Assembly: GCA_016931115.1 (NCBI GenBank)
Contig: JAFGFM010000217.1
Coordinates: 1-48,399 of the forward strand
DNA from: Deltaproteobacteria bacterium
GTDB lineage: Bacteria; Desulfobacterota; DSM-4660; Desulfatiglandales; HGW-15
DNA length: 48,399 nt
Reading direction: 5' to 3'
Shown here piece after piece: positions 46,848 to 48,399 of this stretch. The position numbers were made by a program, and so were the translations under genes. How positions within the stretch are numbered: the first letter of the stretch is position 1; each line of letters begins with the position of its first letter. A model generated the notes under the pieces. That model was given only the letters and a program-made list of their open reading frames with translations, searched no databases and was not told the origin of the DNA.

Positions 46848-47519
46848 TTAATCCTCTACCTCAATGGCCTCAACCAGCACCCTGGCTGTTCCATTCTTAT
46901 AATATCCCAGTTTTTTTGCTGCGCCCTCGCTGAGGTCGATTATCCTGTTATCCACAAAAGGGCCGCGGTCATTTACCCTTACTATTATTGACTTCTTGTT
47001 TTCAAGATTTGTGACCCTGACATAAGAGGGAAGGGGAAGGTACTTGTGGGCGGCGTTAAGACCGTCAGGGTCAAATGCCTCACCATTTGCAGTCATGTGG
47101 CCTCCCTTCTTTTTCATGGTCTCTTCGCCATACCATGAGGCAATGCCCACCTCCTTATATTCTCCTGCCTCTTTAAGGGACATGGGGAGATATTCCCTGC
47201 CATTAACAACATAGGGGGCCATTTTTACACGACCCTGCGCTATTGCCTCTTTTGGAGAGAGGCCATCAATAGACTCAAGTCCATCATTGGTAAAAGGCCA
47301 GTCAACGGGCGCCTTTACCACATTAAAGGTGAATTTCCCGATTTTATAAATGACCTTGCCTGTGCCATATATGGTTTTTGTTGCCAGCTTTGTCACCTTA
47401 TACGGCGCTGTCACAATAAGATAAGATGTAGCAACAAAACCGCATGATGATAATAATAAACTGGAAAAACCTAAGACGAGAATTAGACAAAAGGGCCTGA
47501 ATGTTTTTATTGATCTCAT
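46848..47519 (-). CDS. rlpA: Septal ring lytic transglycosylase RlpA family lipoprotein
   Basis: 223-residue lipoprotein with lipobox LLLSSC near residue 26. The double-psi beta-barrel domain (about 125-220) carries GIASWYGEE, TANGEAFD, AAHKYLPLPSYVRVTN and VNDRGPFVDNRIIDLS, the RlpA signature including the catalytic Asp. There is no C-terminal SPOR domain, unlike E. coli RlpA. Upstream residues 40-120 are unassigned. Confidence 0.92.
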   Translation of the reverse strand: MRSIKTFRPFCLILVLGFSSLLLSSCGFVATSYLIVTAPYKVTKLATKTIYGTGKVIYKIGKFTFNVVKAPVDWPFTNDGLESIDGLSPKEAIAQGRVKMAPYVVNGREYLPMSLKEAGEYKEVGIASWYGEETMKKKGGHMTANGEAFDPDGLNAAHKYLPLPSYVRVTNLENKKSIIVRVNDRGPFVDNRIIDLSEGAAKKLGYYKNGTARVLVEAIEVED

Positions 47520-47629
47520 ATCATTACCAGATTTAATAAAATAAATTTAAAATTACTTTTGAGGGTTTTTTGATCATTAAATAAATACAGATATTGGTGT
47601 CAATCAAATAGATCATTTAAACCATCCCT

Positions 47630-47848
47630 TTACTGTTGAGAATCAGGTTCATTCCTGTCAGTCACAAATGGTTCATCATATTTTTTTAAATTTTCTTCCT
47701 AAACACCCCATACTTTTTTATCTTTAGGTATTATTAAAATTCCTTGGGAAACTTTTTTAATACATACTTCATTCTCTTCGAATCGATATGTTTTTGGCAA
47801 ACGAACTGCCTGACTTCGCCCTTTAATAAAGAATTTTGCAGGATCCAT
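47630..47848 (-). pseudogene. VapB/VagC-type antitoxin remnant
   Basis: An ATG at 47848 opens a 49-codon frame with FIKGRSQAVRLPKTYRF and KKVSQGILIIPK, the AbrB/SpoVT fold of VagC-type antitoxins. It stops at a TAG (47699-47701), after which the same frame continues for 22 codons (ENLKKYDEPF...) with the usual antitoxin tail. One base change (TTG or TTT to TAG) would explain the loss. No VapC toxin gene follows. It is either a relic or a truncated DNA-binding half. Confidence 0.7.
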
Positions 47849-48145
47849 TTTGTCCCCCAAATCAGTGAGCTATACAGTTAAATATGACCGCTGAATTTAA
47901 ATATCAAGGTCTTAAAAGTCTAATAATTGGGCACAGGCGGCGTTCTGGCGCGCTGCACATAGCCTGGAACGCCTGGTTCGCAATTTGTCTGCTCAAGCCA
48001 ATTGTGCATCCGCAGTGATCCTCGTCTCCAGGTCATGGATGTCTACAATTTAAATCTGTCCAATATCAAGGGCTGACCCCGGTCTTCTCTGTAAGCGGTT
48101 TGGCAGTTTTTTGCCAAATCGGCTTAATGCAAATGTTATGAATTT
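47849..48145. other. Gene-poor stretch with palindromes
   Basis: About 300 bases without a gene. An inverted pair at about 47934-47983 (CAGGCG-GCGTTC / GAACGCCTG) and the repeat at 48092-48126 stand out, along with a CAAGGGCTGACCCC element of the kind found in dispersed intergenic repeats. Confidence 0.4.
48092..48126. repeat. Near-perfect inverted repeat (TAAGC...TTTGGCA)
   Basis: Arms of 14 and 15 bases, TAAGCGGTTTGGCA and TGCCAAATCGGCTTA, face each other around GTTTTT. It lies about 20 bases past the stop of the partial gene to its right, so it could be a terminator-like or recombination-type hairpin for that gene. Confidence 0.7.
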
Positions 48146-48399
48146 TTATTTGTTTTGATTTGCAACGAATTCAAACCAGCTTTTTAGCTGGAGTGCTCTT
48201 TGCTTTACAATTGGTGTTATCAATCTATCTGCGTCGCCAGCTCTCATTAGTGCATACATCGTTCCCGTTTCATTTTTATATTCGATATCAAGCAAACTTG
48301 AATTAAAATCAATGTAACAGTTTAGCTTTTTGCCAAAAAAATATCAAAAACATTAAAAAAAGCTGGCGTCAGAAAACGAAGTATAGTATGTAGTCTTCA
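48146..48399 (-). pseudogene. C-terminal part of an unrecognised gene, frameshifted, cut by the window edge
   Basis: Two frames on the minus strand join across a run of seven T (coding strand, near 48335-48345). Adding one T gives a continuous protein-like sequence of about 84 residues, with an SFFNVFDIFFGKKLNCYIDF segment at the junction, an ALMRAGDADRLI block and a stop at 48146. As written, the downstream frame has a TGA immediately upstream of the run. The 5' end lies outside the window. The family is not recognised. Confidence 0.45.

Overview
The window reads as a chromosomal segment of a mesophilic sulfate-reducing member of the Desulfobacterota, at moderate GC (mid-40s percent in core genes, lower at both ends; estimated by eye). 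The main pointer is a four-gene block on the minus strand, 36374-40417, with the order and subunit types of the Qrc menaquinone reductase: multiheme cytochrome c, molybdopterin-family protein with a Tat signal, iron-sulfur protein, NrfD-like membrane protein. Single-chain pyruvate:ferredoxin oxidoreductase and L-aspartate oxidase fit the same assignment.

Layout. 1-2.3 kb: accessory strip of small AT-rich minus-strand genes led by strong AGGAGG-type ribosome sites. It holds an outer-membrane barrel gene broken at a G7 run and three small membrane-protein genes with imperfect palindromes between some of them (integron-cassette-like, unproven). 2.3-5.8 kb: dispersed repeats, a group II intron with its reverse transcriptase/maturase, a heptamer array and a decayed DUF523/DUF1722 gene. 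5.9-18.4 kb: a long co-oriented housekeeping run: PhoH ATPase, PgpH-type HD phosphodiesterase, ybeY, pdxJ, acpS, nnrD/E, tsaE, a ComEA-like protein, a CHASE2 Ser/Thr kinase, a PP2C phosphatase, tsaD and rsmA, ending in a terminator. 18.4-22.1 kb: convergent hybrid histidine kinase, ihfA-like gene with a clear promoter, a 45-residue Cys-rich protein, a DUF3108 protein and tRNA-Arg/tRNA-Lys with a terminator. 22.1-26.6 kb: nifJ and lepB. 26.9-33 kb: a small Xre-type regulator in front of pilMNOPQ and a TPR lipoprotein. 33.2-34.9 kb: nadB. 35-40.4 kb: qrcABCD and a previously easy-to-miss 49-residue membrane protein. 40.6-47.5 kb: rpsU, a long-form gap paired with a 1391-residue PPDK-like dikinase that lacks the C-terminal TIM barrel, and rlpA. 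47.6-48.4 kb: a vapB-type antitoxin remnant and the end of an unrecognised frameshifted gene.

How it fits together. Qrc would pass periplasmic electrons to menaquinone for sulfate respiration. PFOR, Gap and the dikinase-like protein belong to central carbon flow. The PhoH-PgpH-YbeY run and the tsaE/tsaD/rsmA genes concern RNA and translation. The pil cluster builds the type IV pilus alignment and secretin complex. The strongest candidates for something undescribed are the TIM-barrel-less dikinase coupled to gap, the small membrane ORF behind qrcD, and the kinase/phosphatase pair lying between the two t6A genes.
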